Assembly: GCF_030253575.1 (NCBI RefSeq)
Contig: NC_080565.1
Coordinates: forward strand, 14,534,501 to 14,598,500
DNA: 64,000 bases
Reading direction: 5' to 3'
From: Rhododendron vialii
Taxonomy: Eukaryota; Streptophyta; Magnoliopsida; Ericales; Ericaceae
The notes under the pieces were generated by a model. It was not told the origin of the DNA and did no database searches. It saw only the letters and a program-made list of their open reading frames with translations. Made by a program: the position numbers and the translations under genes. Below, piece by piece: positions 1 to 13,009 of this stretch; the first letter of the stretch is position 1, and every line of letters starts with the position of its first letter.

Positions 1-104
1 GGGAGAGCACAAACTATGAATGCAGAGTGTAAGTATTGGAATTTAGCTGTAGCTCAGGGTTTTTAATTGCAAAGATTTCTGCCAATATTCTTAACCACTA
101 GAGT

Positions 105-1713
105 TGTAGAGACCCGTATTTAATTTATTTAATTTTAATGTTTATAATTGAGAAAAATGGGAAATGTGATGTGTTTAAAGGATTTGGGACTAATGTGATA
201 AGATGGTTAGTTGAGGGGTGCATGTGCAATTGACTTATATGTTGGTGTGTGTGTATATATTTGTGGGGTGTATGTAGAGGAGAAAAATCTCCCATTTTTC
301 TTCTCTCTCCCTCTCCCAACTCTTTCTCTCTCCTCTGCTCTCTCCCTCTCTCTTGCTCTCCCTCCAAATTTCATCCAACTCACTCAAAACCCACTCAAAA
401 CTACCTCCAATCTTTGATCCCTATGCGTATTGTAGTCCGTATTCCGTTGGTGTGAGCTCGGACGAGGTGTATTGCACTCGGTTTCGATTTTCGGAAGCTA
501 GGGCTCGTAACTTTCGCGGGTTTCATTCTTTGGCCTTGAGGTAGGGATTCTACCTCTCAATATATGTGAAGGAAGTATTTTCTAGCCTTGAAATCGTGAC
601 TATGGTTGTTATTGTTGTTGTTGTAGTTGAATCCTTGAAAATCTGCTCAAACTAACACTGTATCGATACTACCCTGCTCAGTATTGATACCAGATCCTCT
701 GGAATGTTTCGAAGCCCACCTGTATCGATACCAATTTGACCAGTATCGATACAGATTGGCTTAGGGACATTTTTGTTGTTTTGTTCCGAACTCTATTGTT
801 TTGGTCTCCGATCACTTCTAACTTATTCTAAATATCACCAAATTATTTCATAACATGATTAATCATACCCATTGAGTTCATGAAGTATCTTTGCATCTCT
901 TGCCCTTGTTCGGTAGAAATTTTACGTTGATTATCGCTTGAACTTCGATTGAATTGGAGTGACACATTACGAGAGTACGAGACGCATGAATAGTTATTGA
1001 CACAACAAGAACATTCGGGACCCATCAACGGGTGGGTGCCTGGCAGGGGGTATCGGGATCCTTTAATTGGCCCTGCAGGAGCAAAAGCTCATATTGACTA
1101 CATTCAGGACCTACCGATGGGTATGGTGCCTAGCAGGGGGTATCGGGATCCCTTAACTGGCCCGGCAGGAGCTTCGGCTCATGACACTTATGACAAAAAG
1201 AGGTTGGACACATGAAAGATGGAACTGGTTCTAGTATGAGTAAACGATGTTCGTTAGTTGGTTGTTTCGAGATTGTTGGTTATCCTATGGCCCTTGTTCT
1301 TGTTCATATCTTGAGATCAGCCTAGCATTTCTTTTGCATATAATGTTTATGTAGAATTTTCTACTGGGCTAGTAGCTTGCATGGTTGGAATGCTTGAATG
1401 TGGAATTATTTTTGAAAGCCAACGTTGAGGAGTTACTTAGTCATCTTTGTAATTTTTTTTTTGAAGATGTATTTGTAACTCTAATTGTAAATCTTTAACT
1501 ATGAAATATTGTAATCCTTAACCCTTTCAATACTCTGTACTTATGTTATTTTGGGCTTGAAGCCAACAATGTAATCTTTTGAAAACTCTTGGATGTTGAA
1601 GTGCAATTACGGAAGTGGAAATATTGAACTCTTTTGGGGTATTTGTGCGGATTATTGTGAGGTTTTATTTATGGAAATCCTTTATATTTATGTTGAAAAT
1701 TGAGGGTGTGACA
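105..1713 (+). mobile_element. Solo LTR, family S, copy 1
   Basis: The element begins TGTAGAGACCCG and ends GGGTGTGACA. It is flanked by a 5-bp TSD with one mismatch (AGAGT at 100-104, AGAGC at 1714-1718). No gag or pol is visible, so I read it as a solo LTR left by recombination between the two LTRs of a retrotransposon. Two further copies of the family lie at 10000-11702 (minus strand) and 41677-44022 (plus strand). All three share the ends, a conserved stretch around TTTCTACTGGGCTAG and a cluster of short palindromes; here TATCGATAC-type palindromes sit at 659-755. The lineage (Ty3 or copia) cannot be decided from an LTR alone. Confidence 0.75.
1021..1190 (+). repeat. Two-copy tandem repeat, 90-bp period, inside solo LTR
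   Basis: Two units about 90 bp apart share GGGGGTATCGGGATCC and a following GGCCC(T/G)GCAGGAGC segment. The equivalent part of each other family S solo LTR carries a different tandem repeat. Confidence 0.7.
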
Positions 1714-1720
1714 AGAGCCT

Positions 1721-3085
1721 TGTGTGACGGCCCAAGACTTTATGGCTTGCGCTCTAAGCGACACCAAATAACAGTCAGAGTTGCCCAAGTCAGCCTACCC
1801 ACAAAGCTAATTTAGCCTCCTTGTGAACAAGAAACCAACACACTCACTCAAGAAAGAACAAGAAACCAACACACTCACTCAAGAAAGATAATATGGATAA
1901 GGAGGCTCTTTCACTATATGCAAGAATAACAATGTACAAGAACTACAAGGCTACTGCCTCTCACAAGCTCTCTCTAGCTCACACTTGTTCTCCCACTCTA
2001 TATGGACGCAAATGAGTCCCTCAACCTATTTATAGGTTCCAAGAACCTCCTTGGAAACATCTAGAACTCTCCAATATTCTACCAAGTCCTAAAACGAGTA
2101 CAAGTGGAATATCCTAATAACTCTAGGAAGTTCCACACTCTTTCAGAACCCTATAGAATACTCTAGCTGCATCCAACGTCTTCTTGAACATTTCTAACTC
2201 TTTCAGAATTCTCCAAACTCTTCTAAGCTAATCCAGACCCTAATGAGCCTTCTAGAATCTTCTCGGAGTCTCCACCAACTTCTAAGAGCTTCCAATGTCA
2301 CAAAAGTTGACAGTCCGTAACACTTGGGAACACTTTCTCACTAACATAATGGTAATCAACTTCTATGTGTTTTGGGAGGATATGAAAAATTGGATTGGAA
2401 GCTAAATAGTTCATTGAAACATTGTCACAACAAAGATCAGAAGAAGAGGATAGAGGTATATTCAAATCTATGGAATGTGCCTAAATAAAGTGATCCTATG
2501 GGATGTTTATTAGGAGGCAAAGAAGCCAAAAACCATGTTCCTTCATATACAAGAGCCTTAGAGCATCTCCAACCAAGCTCTATATCTCCATATTTTGGAC
2601 CTATGGAGATCAAGTGGACTCCAACCAAGCTCCATTTTGGAGCTCCAAAATGGAAACCCGACATATGGAGACTCAACACAAAAAATGGAGACTCGTCTTC
2701 TTTTTTACTTTTCACTTCTCTTTCTATATAACATGCACTTTCAAATTTTATAATGTCAATTATAAAATTTGTACTACTAAAAAGATAATGTGAATATCTT
2801 TAATTTTACACCAATATTAGATATATTTTGCGGAAAATTTAAAAAAACTAGGTAACTTGAATTTTGAAGGAATGTTGGTAAGTAATCAAGGGAAAATGTG
2901 GGAATTATGAGAATTTTTTTTTAATATAGAGATGGAAATGAAGATTTGTTGTTGGAGTGTATATGAATAATAAAATGATCCAAATTTACTTATTGAATTA
3001 AAAGTACGTGTGATTCTCCAAAATGGAGTTTTGGAAACTCATGAGTTGGAGATGCTCTATTCATCAAGCATAGCCAGAGATAGTG
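1721..3085 (-). mobile_element. Decayed Ty1/copia element with 3' LTR
   Basis: Read on the minus strand, 3085-3058 continues across a MITE into 2560-2440 and encodes the start of a copia reverse transcriptase (TWFLASLPPNKHPIG). Then 2430-2323 matches the end of copia RNase H (NYLASNPIFH, KHIEVDYHYV). The middle of pol is missing, so this is an internally deleted copy. The segment 1721-2322 is the likely 3' LTR: on the minus strand it starts TGTTACGGACTG and ends near CCGTCACACA. A 31-bp unit is tandemly duplicated at 1825-1887. No 5' LTR was seen. The element is certainly non-functional. Confidence 0.6.
2561..3057. mobile_element. MITE with GAGCATCTCCAAC terminal inverted repeats
   Basis: The left end GAGCATCTCCAACC is matched by the right end GTTGGAGATGCTC, and a CCAAAATGGAG motif recurs inside both arms. 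It has no coding content. It interrupts the copia reverse-transcriptase reading frame of the surrounding element, so it inserted later. I could not resolve a clean target-site duplication (left flank TTA, right flank TAT), so the superfamily is left open. Confidence 0.6.
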
Positions 3086-3109
3086 GCTGACCCAGAAATT
3101 TCATCACCT

Positions 3110-3130
3110 GGGGGGGGGGGGGGGGGGGGG
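3110..3130 (+). repeat. Poly-G run of 21
   Basis: An unbroken G homopolymer. It follows a GTGGCTGACCCAG motif (3083-3096) that resembles the GTGGCGGA-type ends seen at 22497 and 23088. Confidence 0.9.
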
Positions 3131-3362
3131 CATATATCTTGAGCTTGAAATAAAATTTAGCATAATATTGAACTAAACGTTAACATCCAACACAAAAGTT
3201 TGTAAACATAGTACAAAATCTAAACATGCATGTATTTTTATGTATATCCATGTATTGGAACTAAATCATAATGTCAAAACCGTGTATTTAGGAATTTTGG
3301 GTTTTGAAAGAAAAATAATGAGGAACTTTAAAATTTGTAGTGGTTTTAAAGCAAACTTATGA

Positions 3363-3606
3363 TTAAAAAATTAAGTACTCCAATTTTCAATTCGTTTGAA
3401 TTGGTGCGAAAATCTTATTTTTTGATCATTTTATCCTAAAGGGTTATAATTAATTTTTGACTTTAGGGCTTTCAAATGAAAAGCAAATGTTTAATTATAA
3501 GAGCCCTAGAGAGAAATATTAATCATGACCCTTTAAGATAAAATGATTAGAAAAGTAAGATCTTCACATCGGTTCAAACAGATTGAAAATTGGAGCACTT
3601 AATTTT
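3363..3606. mobile_element. Fold-back MITE, family F, isolated copy
   Basis: The arms are inverted copies of each other: CCAATTTTCAATTCGTTTGA near 3380, and its complement (TTCAAACAGATTGAAAATTG) near 3575. The motifs ATTTTATCCTAAAGGGT and ACCCTTTAAGATAAAAT face each other further in. It is the same family as the cluster at 37039-38195. It has no coding content. Confidence 0.65.
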
Positions 3607-3688
3607 GAGATTAATTTAACCCAAATTTTGTTGAGCTTGATATTGAAATAAAATTTTATCATTTTTTTAAAAAGAAGGCATGGGGACA

Positions 3689-4900
3689 TGATAGGTGCTG
3701 AAAAGCACCCTTTTATTTCCATTAATTTAGGCTTTGTCGGTCTTATCTAGTGTTATTTAATGAGATTTAATTGGTTTGTGATGTTTCAGGGCTTACGGAG
3801 CATTCAGAAAGGATTTAGAGTAATAATCGTGAGTTAAGGATGTTTCGGAAAGATCCGCGGCGAGAAGAAGAGGGAAAAGGTGAAAGCTGAAAATCTGGTC
3901 CTGACCAAGGCTATGCTCGTCCGGACGACCAAAGTTGGAGCATCAATTTGAACAATCTGTTTTGCTGGTTCGGACAATGGAACCGCTGGTCCAGACTAGC
4001 GGGCTGCAGGCGAGAATTTCAAATTGGTTTTAATTCTTGTTTTTTCGGGCCGAACTAGAAAAGGAGGCCTTAGCTTATTATTTAGGTTACGTTATCTTTT
4101 TCCAACAGCTATTGAGAGATCCATGACAAGAATACAATGTTAAAGGAGATTTTCTCCATGTTCTTCATTCGTTCTTCAACTTCAAGCGGATCTTCTTTCT
4201 CCATGGCCGGCTAAACCCCTTGTCTAGGGGGAAGATGAAACTTCTCATCAAGTAACTCTATTTTATGTATGGGTTTTAGGTTTATTATTTGGATTGATTG
4301 TATAACTAAGAACCCTTTCCGTTTCAATTGAATGGAATGAATTGAATGGTTTTAATCTATTGAGTATTTGTATGCATGCTTTCAAATACGAGTTATACAA
4401 TGGTTTTCATTGATTGTAGTTGGAGTTCTGAGATAGATTATGCTCGTAAGACGGGCCGTGCCGTTAGGCGGCCAAACCGTACTTCTGAGACGGTCCGTGC
4501 TATGAGATAATCTATGCCTTTTAACAACTCCATAATTTTCTTGACGATTATTGCTAGGGTTTGCAAGCCCTCACAATAATCTTTTCTGATTCAAATAATT
4601 AATCTCGCCTATGCATGTTGGAGTTACGCGGTCGAGGTGGATTCGAACCCTAGATTTTCTCTCCAATCGTTACAAACTTTCCATTTAATTATTTCTCTTA
4701 GTTTAATAAATTCTCCAAATTCTCCAAATTCAAACAACCAAACTTCCTTTGCCCGAATTAATTTAAAAATTAATCGAATTTGTTGTAACTTAGCCATACT
4801 GTCTCCGTTGGAACGATACTCGGTCTTGACCACTATTCTACAGAGCAGTAGTTAATTCGAAGGTTTTATAAATTTATTTTTGACACGGAACGACGTGGTC
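3689..4900 (+). mobile_element. Ty3-type LTR, right end unresolved
   Basis: It starts TGATAGGTGCTGAAAAGCAC. The inverted element at 18655-20018 starts similarly on its own strand (TGATAAGCACCC). The distal part (4800-4880) contains GGAACGATACTCGGTCTTGA and a GACCACTATTCTACA block of the kind found near the 3' end of long plant Ty3 (Tat-lineage) LTRs; that assignment is from memory of the family. No primer-binding site or second LTR was found, so solo or truncated status is open. The right boundary is approximate. Confidence 0.4.
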
Positions 4901-5653
4901 AGAACACGTGACCCCATGTGCCCCAAGGTGGTCCGCCACTGGCTAGAGACACCACGACCTGCAGGACCAGACGATGCACTAGTCTGATGTCTGATCAGAG
5001 AGGTATGCATCAGGATACGCTAACAGAATATATTGGCGAGTTAGCGTGTTTAGGCATATCTCCCCCACCGGACGTCGAACAAATGCATTGTTTGCTCCTG
5101 CAGGTCCCCAAACTTACGGCCTATGTCGTGGCCATACCCTCGTGTCATTCTGATGTTGTTTGGCTATTTTTGTCAAGTACGTTATTTAACGGTTGAACCT
5201 TCGCAAAGTTGGTCACGATGCCATATTCAACGTAAGACATCTTCTCGTTCGGACATTTCAAAGATGCACCACCTATACTGTTGCAAAGTTGATATGCTCA
5301 ACTTTGAGATGGCTAAGGCAGCGTGTCCTTTGGATGACCAGAGGGGAACATATGTCACATTGAAGATGGCACCGTGGTCAACTTTACTAAGGTGAGAAAC
5401 CAAACAACCCTAGTGCTCATAATTTGCAAACGTGATCGGACGAACTCAGGGTCGCACCGTGGCGTAGCCGGAGGGTCTGTGAACCTGCAGGACCATAAGG
5501 GGCGTGCTCCACCAATTTGCATGCCTGTGCGTCGGCTTGTTAGTCCAAAAGTAGAGTTACTCTATTTATGAACAGGTGGGTGTGCAGGTGGCCCTCCGCC
5601 ATTGTCGCGTGCACTAATCTATATGCCCATGTGCCGCCCTGATGGTTCAAAAC
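4901..5653. other. Unassigned stretch before the copia element
   Basis: GC-richer than its surroundings, with recurring CCTGCAGG(A/T)CC motifs (4959, 5098, 5486). Short open frames show no recognisable domain. It may be decayed retroelement interior, but I cannot support that. Confidence 0.3.
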
Positions 5654-6145
5654 TATTGGAATTTGGGGCCGGTCCAGGACCAAATCGGGTCGCCCATGTG
5701 GGCATGACTCGGTGACCTAGATATTATAGAGTCCTATTTCATCTTGGAGATAAGATAGGAGAAGTTGAAGTAATTCTAATTTCTTAGGATTAGAAGACTT
5801 CTAAAACATCTAGGATGCTCTCTCTATTTATTTCCTGCAGGATGTTCATAGAGATATATACAATATGATACCTAAGAGATATACGAAAAAGAATAGAGTT
5901 CTGGAAAACTCTCTCTCTTCGATAATTCTCTCTCTCTACCATTAAAGAGCAATCCGGAGCTTTTGCACCGTGGAATAGAGGGTGATACTCGATCCTCGTA
6001 GTATCACTCTATTGCAGGAATTTGTTGCTGATTTAGTACGTGATCAAGAGTTCGTAATCCATCCACACCAAGGTCCGGTTCGGTTAAAGTTCGCAAGGTA
6101 ACCCGAACCACCCGTTTCCGCACTATGGTTATATTTTATCTAACA
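5654..6145 (+). repeat. Copia 5' LTR
   Basis: It runs from TATTGGAATTTGG to TTTTATCTAACA. The 3' copy starts TGTTGG, so the first dinucleotide here has mutated from TG to TA. A CTCTCTCT-rich block and a GTGGAATAGAGGGTG segment are shared with the 3' LTR. Confidence 0.88.
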
Positions 6146-6146
6146 T

Positions 6147-6159
6147 TGGTATCAGAGCC
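6147..6159 (+). promoter_or_regulatory. Primer-binding site, initiator tRNA-Met type
   Basis: TGGTATCAGAGCC starts one base after the 5' LTR. This is the usual plant copia primer-binding site, complementary to the 3' end of initiator methionine tRNA. Confidence 0.9.
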
Positions 6160-7558
6160 TTAGTTGGATGTTTTCGTGCTCTTCAGTACTTGAATAGCCA
6201 TATGTATCATGTTTTAGGCATACAGATTGACTGATTTTCGTGTGTGCCAGATATGGGTTCGAAAAACATGATTTTTCAAAAGTTCTCGGAATTGCTTCAA
6301 AATTTTACAGAACGTAGTCCATAACATGTAGATCAAATTTGGAAAGTTTCGTGTTGATTGGATAAACCGTTTGTGAGAAAATCAAACCTTAGTTAGTTTT
6401 TGCGAAACTTTGACTGGACAGAGGTTTTTCTATGTTTTGATTTAGCATGCGGGACTTACATCACTGTGTAGCTCTTGTTTCTAGCTTTTCAATGGTATAT
6501 TATAAGCTTAATTTGGAGTTACGGATCAAAAGTTATGACAAATCCTAGTTTGGACATGTTTTGAAGAAGAAGAAGTGCAGTTTTTGCACTCTCTCACTCT
6601 CAGCCGAGAGAGAGTGAGATTCACCCCTCACTGTACCGGTGTCATATGGAAAAACCGAGAGTACTGCTGAACTCGAAATTGAATTTTCTACGTTTCTTTG
6701 TATTTATTTTATTTTTCTGAAATGAAATTATTTTTCAGAATTTTAAATGCAAGAAAAATGAAAATTTTGACTCGGTTTATGAGAGAGTGGGGATGCGTGC
6801 CTCCTCCATTGGGAACCAAATTTTTTGTGGCATATTCTGCTACTATTTCCCATTGTTTGGTGTATGAGGTGTAATATTCCAGTGAGCATGATTTTTTATT
6901 CTATATTTTCTGTTCGTTGTTTATTCAGGAAAATTAGAATAAAATTCTAAAAAATTATAAATTTTCATATTTAACCTCCTGGAATCAGTACCTATTCATT
7001 GGTGTAGGTTGTGTATTTTTCCAGAACACGTTGATATTATTTGGCATTTTCTACTTGTTATTTATTCTTGGAGAATTAGAATAAATTCTGAAAATTGACA
7101 ATAATTGCATGTGAGCAACTGGAAATGTACAAAATATTGAAAACGGAATTTTTAATATTTTGGACGATTTTACATGTTGTATGTGGCATGTTTGGATAAT
7201 TTTTGGCATTGTTCAATGTTTAAATTATTCATTTTGATAGCATGAAAAATAGTTTTTAATGCATAAATTGTGTTATGCACTATAAAAAATTTGTTTCATG
7301 CTTGTGATGTGCCATATCTAGTGGGTGGTTGTTCGGTAGAGAAAATATTTTCATATATTTTTTCGGAAAACTAAAATTTTGCGCATGAATTAAATTAAAT
7401 TGTAATAATAAAATACTTAGAGGCGCAGGTGATGATTATAAGCTTTGCGAGTTTTCGATCTTGCGACATGTATGGTATTATTATTTTCTAATTTAGATTC
7501 TTGCTGCAAAATAATTCTGTATTGTGTTGTTATTAATAATCCCATGCGCATTGTTGAA
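6160..7558 (+). other. Copia leader region
   Basis: AT-rich untranslated leader between the primer-binding site and gag. No coding sequence is visible. It includes a short inverted CTCTCACTCTC / GAGAGAGTGAG pair near 6590-6620. Confidence 0.6.
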
Positions 7559-8238
7559 ATGGAAGCTAAGAAAGCTGTAGCAGGTTTGACCCAAGTTGAA
7601 AAATTAAAAAGCGACAATTATAATGTTTGGCGCTTTGAGATCCAATATCTCCTCAATGAGCTAGAGGTCTTGGAGACCCTCGACCATGAGATGGTTGAGC
7701 CAAACTTAGTGACTCACCACAGTATCTTCGTCATCTTGAGGCCTTTGAGAAATGGTACAAGAAAGATCAGTGTGCGCGACTTACTATGGTACGCAGCATG
7801 CATAACGATTTGATATGTTAGTTTGAGTACTATGAGACTGCTCATAAGCTGTGGAAAGCTATCAAACAAAAATATGATATCGACTTCTTGACTAAGATGG
7901 TCTCAAACTTGAAATGTGATGATGAACATAAATCCGAGATCATGAAGGCTAAGTGCCAAGAGGCAGCTGAGCCAGATGGTTCATGCATCATAGTTGAGAC
8001 TGTCCCTCGAAGGTCTAGGTACCAGCGAAGGAAGACTAAACGTGCCCTTAAGAAAGGAGTTGCTATAGGCCTTAACCCTATTGGCGCTGGTTCTTTTAAG
8101 CGTAATAGAGGCAAGAAGAAGAGCGGTGACAAAAACAAGGCCAGAAAGGCGTGCTTTTACTGTGACAAGTTGGGACACTTTGCTCGTGAGTGCACTGAGC
8201 CTAAGAAGGTAAACCATATTTTTTGTTTCTCGTGTTGA
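7559..8238 (+). pseudogene. Copia gag remnant with zinc knuckle
   Basis: The frame opens at ATG 7559 (MEAKKAVAGL) with LKSDNYNVWRFEIQYLLNE, the usual N-terminal part of copia Gag, and stops at 7811-7813. The rest continues in another frame from about 7842 and contains a CCHC zinc knuckle at 8152-8193 (C-X2-C-X4-H-X4-C: CFYC, GHFAREC). Gag packages retrotransposon RNA; the knuckle binds nucleic acid. The frameshift makes this copy inactive. Confidence 0.8.
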
Positions 8239-9999
8239 CTATTTTGGAACATGTCAAGGTTTAGTTGCTTATTCTCCTCATTCAAGGGTTGTAGACTCAA
8301 GAGCAACCAACCAATTAGCGAGGAAACAAGACAAATTTGTGGAGTATCGCCGAGTTCCAGTTGGAGGCCGAAGAATTTTCATGGGAAACAAGTCTAGTGT
8401 GCTAGTGTTGGGTGTTTGGCAAGCTGGACATGCGACATGGGCGCATTTTTATTTTTTCATGAAGTACTTTATGCTCCAAGAATTTGACGAAACTTGTTAT
8501 TAGTCACTAGCATGATGGGTCAAATTTTTCATTTTTGTTTGAGAGTAGCTAAGTGAGGATTGATTTGGGTACAATTTATTATGATTTTGGATGGTTTGAT
8601 AATACTAGATGTTATTAATTTTTATTTTAATAATATTGCTAGTGATTCTATTTGATTTGTTACATCTTCTGTTGATGTTGATTCTTTTAAATGGCATTGG
8701 AGATTAGGTCACATTGGGCAAGAGGGGGACTTGTTAAGTCAACCTACCCATTTGTGACCATTGCCCAACAAGAAAAGCAATTAGAAATCATTCAGAAAAC
8801 CATAAGGGCATTTGTTCCATTACAGCTTATCCGTTAGACATTTATGGCTAAAATTGAGTCACGAGATGTGGATTCCTCGAGGAGGATTTTCCTAGCAGAT
8901 GAGAGGTTAGTAGAGATGAAGAACTCTATGAGATAGAGAATTCAACGAGAGGTGCACCAAATTGTCCAGTTGAGAATGGGGAAGAAATTCTCCTACCTCC
9001 TGGGGATAGTGGGAGCGACTTGCTTAATCACATATTAGATCTAATAGTTATGGATTCTCAAGATCCTCTTAGGCATAGAAGCAAACATTGAATAATCTCT
9101 CGTCGTCTGTTTGAGATTGAGAGGGAGTTTGTCATGATTGCTCCTGAAGATTAAGGAGAGCCCAAAACAGTAGGAGAAACTCCTTTATCAGCCTGCTAGT
9201 AAGGAATGGATAGCTGCAATGTAAGATGAAACAGAGTTATGAAGATAATCCTTGTCTGGGACTTGGTTGATCTTTCGCTTGGGCGCAAGATCATTGGGAA
9301 CAAATGGGTTCTTAAGATCAAACGCGAAACAAATGGTCCCATATTGAGTAATAAGACTCGTTTAGTGGCGAAGTTATTCTAGCCTTAAAAACTATTTTAC
9401 ATGGACGTTAAGTCAATAGGCTAGGAGCGTAGAGTTTGCAAGCTCCAACGGTCTATCCATGGCCTAAAATAATTATCCAGGCAGTGGTACTTGAGATTTC
9501 ATTGAGCCATTTGGGTTTACGATGATCAATGAAGGCCATTGCGTGCATATGATGAGACGGTCCAAAAAAAATAGTTTTTTGATATTGTCATTCTATGTTG
9601 CTGACATTTTAGTTGGCTGGAATGACTAAGAGATGATTGTCGCCACACAGTTATGGTTATCCTTCACTTATGAGAGGAAGGAATGGGCAAAGCAAGCTAT
9701 GTGCTCAGAGTTGAGATCTTAAGGGATCCTTCTAGGAAGATTCTTTCTTGAAGAATGTTTTTAGAACGATTCCGGAGACAAAGCTGCAAACTCATAGACA
9801 CTTCTATTGTTAAAGGCGAGACTTAGGGGCTTAACATGGAACCTAAAACTCCTAAAGAATTGGAACTGATGGCCCACGTGCCCTATTCAAGTACCATTGG
9901 CAGCTTATAAGTAGTTATTGGTCTAATTTTAGTCATGATCGTTGACAAGCAGTCAAGATGATATTAACATATCTCTGATGGACTGCTAATTATATGCAT
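8239..9999 (+). pseudogene. Copia pol remnant: protease, integrase, reverse transcriptase
   Basis: Fragments appear in order across several frames. The protease region near 8290 reads VDSRATN where the family has VDSGATN, so the Gly beside the catalytic Asp is changed. A pre-integrase motif WHWRLGHIGQE lies near 8692. The reverse-transcriptase start near 9290 reads IGNKWVLKIKRETNG. The active-site box near 9600 reads YVADIL instead of YVDDIL. An RNase H leader (AHVPYSSTIGSL) lies near 9870. In-frame stops separate the pieces. The region is then cut by the nested solo LTR. No active enzyme can be made. Confidence 0.8.
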
Positions 10000-11702
10000 T
10001 GTCACGCCTTTGATTTTTAACATAAATAGATAAATCATTTCGATAAAAGATCCTCGCATAGGACAAATAATACCCAAAATGGTTTACCACCTGTTTAATT
10101 ACAAACGAAGTCCCCAAGTTTAAAAACAAAAAAAATACATCCTTGGCATCGTGGCCCAAATTAAGTTAAATACATGTGCAAAGTATTTAGAATATTACAA
10201 TCTTATGTCAAAAGATCAAACAAAGTAAATTAGTTACAATACCATCTCTATCCAAAAGTAGACTAATACAAAGATGGATGAGTAACTAAGTCATGTTAGC
10301 TTCCAAAAGTCTTTGTTTCCAAATACACCATGTCATGCAACCTATTGTCCTGCGTTCGAACCTAAAAAGAAGGATTTTGCTGAGCTACACTAGCCCAGTA
10401 GGAAATTCTCTACAAAATCTACATGCAATGAGATGATAAGCATGAACGAATCAAATTAAACGACAAATCTAAATAATGCACATCAAAACCCTTTTACAAA
10501 TGTTATAACAATTTCCAATCACAAACCCATACGTACACACACACGCACACACTCCTTCCAACAAAATTCCACCCCTTGCGAGATTGTGTTTCCACCCCTT
10601 GCATCACAATAGACACCACCCCTTGCGAACCTTGTGTTTCCACCCCTTGCGTCACACTAAATCCCCCATTCACTTCACAACAACAACAACCATACTATCG
10701 TCACAATTGATACCAATGCCATAAACTCATTCCACACACATTGACATTATCTAAGACGACACATATAGCTCATGAACCATGACACTCGTTACCACGATAC
10801 CATTATCAAAGAAAATGGAATCCTCAAGCCATAAAACATTCTATTCGACCATATATAGCAAATAAACACCTAAATCACACATAGTCACCGCAAAACATGT
10901 AGAGGAAGAGAGAAATCCCTACCTAGATGGGTTTTAAGCAAAACCCTAGGTCTACCAAGAGCAATAAGCTTGAATCCTTCAAAGACAAGCTTCACTCAAG
11001 TTTGGATACAAGATCTAGAACAAATAAACCCCAAAAATATGAATAACAAGCAAAGATCAACAAATAATTGAGAGGAGAGAGAGAAAAACGTGGTAGAGCT
11101 TCAAGGAGTGAGAACAAGAACACAAAACTCACCCTTGGTTCACCAAATGCAAGAATCTTGTGATTTTGAGGAAGAAAACCCTTGGATCTTGAAGATTTAA
11201 TGTTGAAATCAAAAGTATTGGGTGAGATTGGAGTTGGGTAGGTGAGAGGGGGTGTTTCCAGGTCTGGTTCGAGGGTTTTGGGTGTGAAAAATGGTAAAAA
11301 GGGGTATTTATAGTGAGCTGTCATGCGTGCTGAAAAATCAAAAATTTTGCACGATGTACCGGTACCGTGGAATGACGGTACCGGTACAGGTACCCAGAAA
11401 TTTCAGCATTTCACAGTTTTTGGTCGCGATGTACCTGTACTGGAAAAAGCTGTACCTGTACATTAAAGACAGATTCGAAATTTTTTGCCAACGTTCATCA
11501 AATCAAACCCCGATTGCTACCAACACTTCCACACATCATTTCAACACTGAAACTCAAAATCCAACTATTCTCCGAATGTCCGATACCCAACGGTAGACGT
11601 ATATCCGTACACCCCCACAAATAAACATACAACTTTATTAATAATACAATTCTTTCACGCATTAAACGTTTCTGAAATTATAATAATTTACGGGTCTCCA
11701 CA
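10000..11702 (-). mobile_element. Solo LTR, family S, copy 2, nested in copia
   Basis: On the minus strand it begins TGTGGAGACCCG and ends GGGCGTGACA. The TSD is TGCAT (9995-9999) and TGCCT (11703-11707), four of five matching. It lies inside the copia pol region. It carries a palindrome cluster at 11350-11460 (GGTACCGGTAC type) and a CACCCCTTGCG repeat at 10567-10655. No coding sequence. Confidence 0.78.
10567..10655. repeat. CCACCCCTTGCG short tandem repeat
   Basis: Four copies of CCACCCCTTGC(G/A) spaced 18-30 bp apart within the solo LTR. On the element's own strand the unit reads CGCAAGGGGTGG. Confidence 0.7.
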
Positions 11703-13009
11703 TGCCTTGCTTCCAGAGTGTGAATCTATGCCTAGTCAGGTCAAAGATATTGTTGCGCAAAAGGAAGTGATTATAAAACACATAGCTATGAGTCGCATAG
11801 TTGTATGTCCTTTGTCTAAGTCCATTGCTAAGAGGACTTTGTTGCGTAGATGATGATAGATGTGTTTTATTTATTAATTTCACTAATCACTTCTTTCAGA
11901 TTTTTGGGATATTTATGCCATTTGTGCACTTAATATTAGCTTATTATTGTTGCAATTTGGACAATTGTTTATTAGAAAACACATACAGAATTTAAAGATT
12001 GATGTTAGCAGGTTAAGATTGGCTCACTGACACGAGCAATCGCCTTCTGCGCTTGAGATAGCGAGCGAAGATGAGACGGATGGGTAGTAAGATATACAGG
12101 TTGGACCTGTGATATAGTCTGATAAGAAGAATCAGATATACCCACAATATGTCGCCTTGGTTGGAACCAAGATGAGGTCTATTAGCAAAAGGCCAATTTC
12201 GGATAGTTCCCCCTATCTTGAGATTAGCTTGTTTTTGTTAGCCAGACGTGAGGACTCGTATAGCGCCATGATGGCAAGGTATCTGAGAACTCGGGTTGAG
12301 CGCTAGGTAGCGACTAGACTAAGGTCTGTACGGTGTTTGGGAGTATGACGTCGCTTTTTGGAAAAGTAACTCCATCGTAGCATGTATTCATACTACATGT
12401 GCTTGGCGATCATTTATTTTAGAGGTGAGTGAATGGATCTTTGTTTCCTCACTGTGTGAGTCTAAGCAGTCATTTAGATAAGGTGACTGCATATATATTA
12501 AATGTGCTCTTTGATTTTTGACTATGTCATGTAGTAGAGGCTTTGTGTTTCTACTCTAGCTTGACAACCTAAGACCATGAAATGTCAAGGTCCCATGGAG
12601 CATGTCTGGGAAAGCAGCAAGGTTAAAATGAAGTGACATGAGGGCAAAAAGAGGATCATTTAGTAATACACCCTTGCAATATATTCATTGTCGACAACTC
12701 AGGTCGCTCAATTGGGATGCGGATCGGGTGTGAATATAGAGTGCATGATGTTGGGCAGTCAAGCATGCTTTTTGGAAGGATTAAAGATACTTGGTCCGGT
12801 GTAACTAAATGGATTCAGGGTACATGAGACACTCTTATGGGTTGATGTCTCTATGCTGGCTCTTAAAAGAGTTTTTAGTGTAGAGCTCCCACTTGCAGGT
12901 GCTCCAGCAATCGCACGGTTCATTAGCGCGTATGAGTTTGCTTATTAGTTGGGTAGATGGAAGAGAGATTGATACAACTTGTCATGCCCATGCATGGACG
13001 AGTGGGAGA
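11703..13009 (+). other. 3' part of copia element, with polypurine tract
   Basis: Continuation of the copia element after the nested solo LTR. It has no long open frame. The last bases before the 3' LTR (12999-13009) are purine-rich, GAGTGGGAGA, a typical plant copia polypurine tract that primes second-strand synthesis. The rest is untranslated or too decayed to assign. Confidence 0.65.

Noticed and set aside
4632-4650. B-box-like GGTTCGAATCC as a tRNA gene (minus strand)
   Set aside because: No A-box, acceptor stem or terminator at the right distance; it lies in an LTR.
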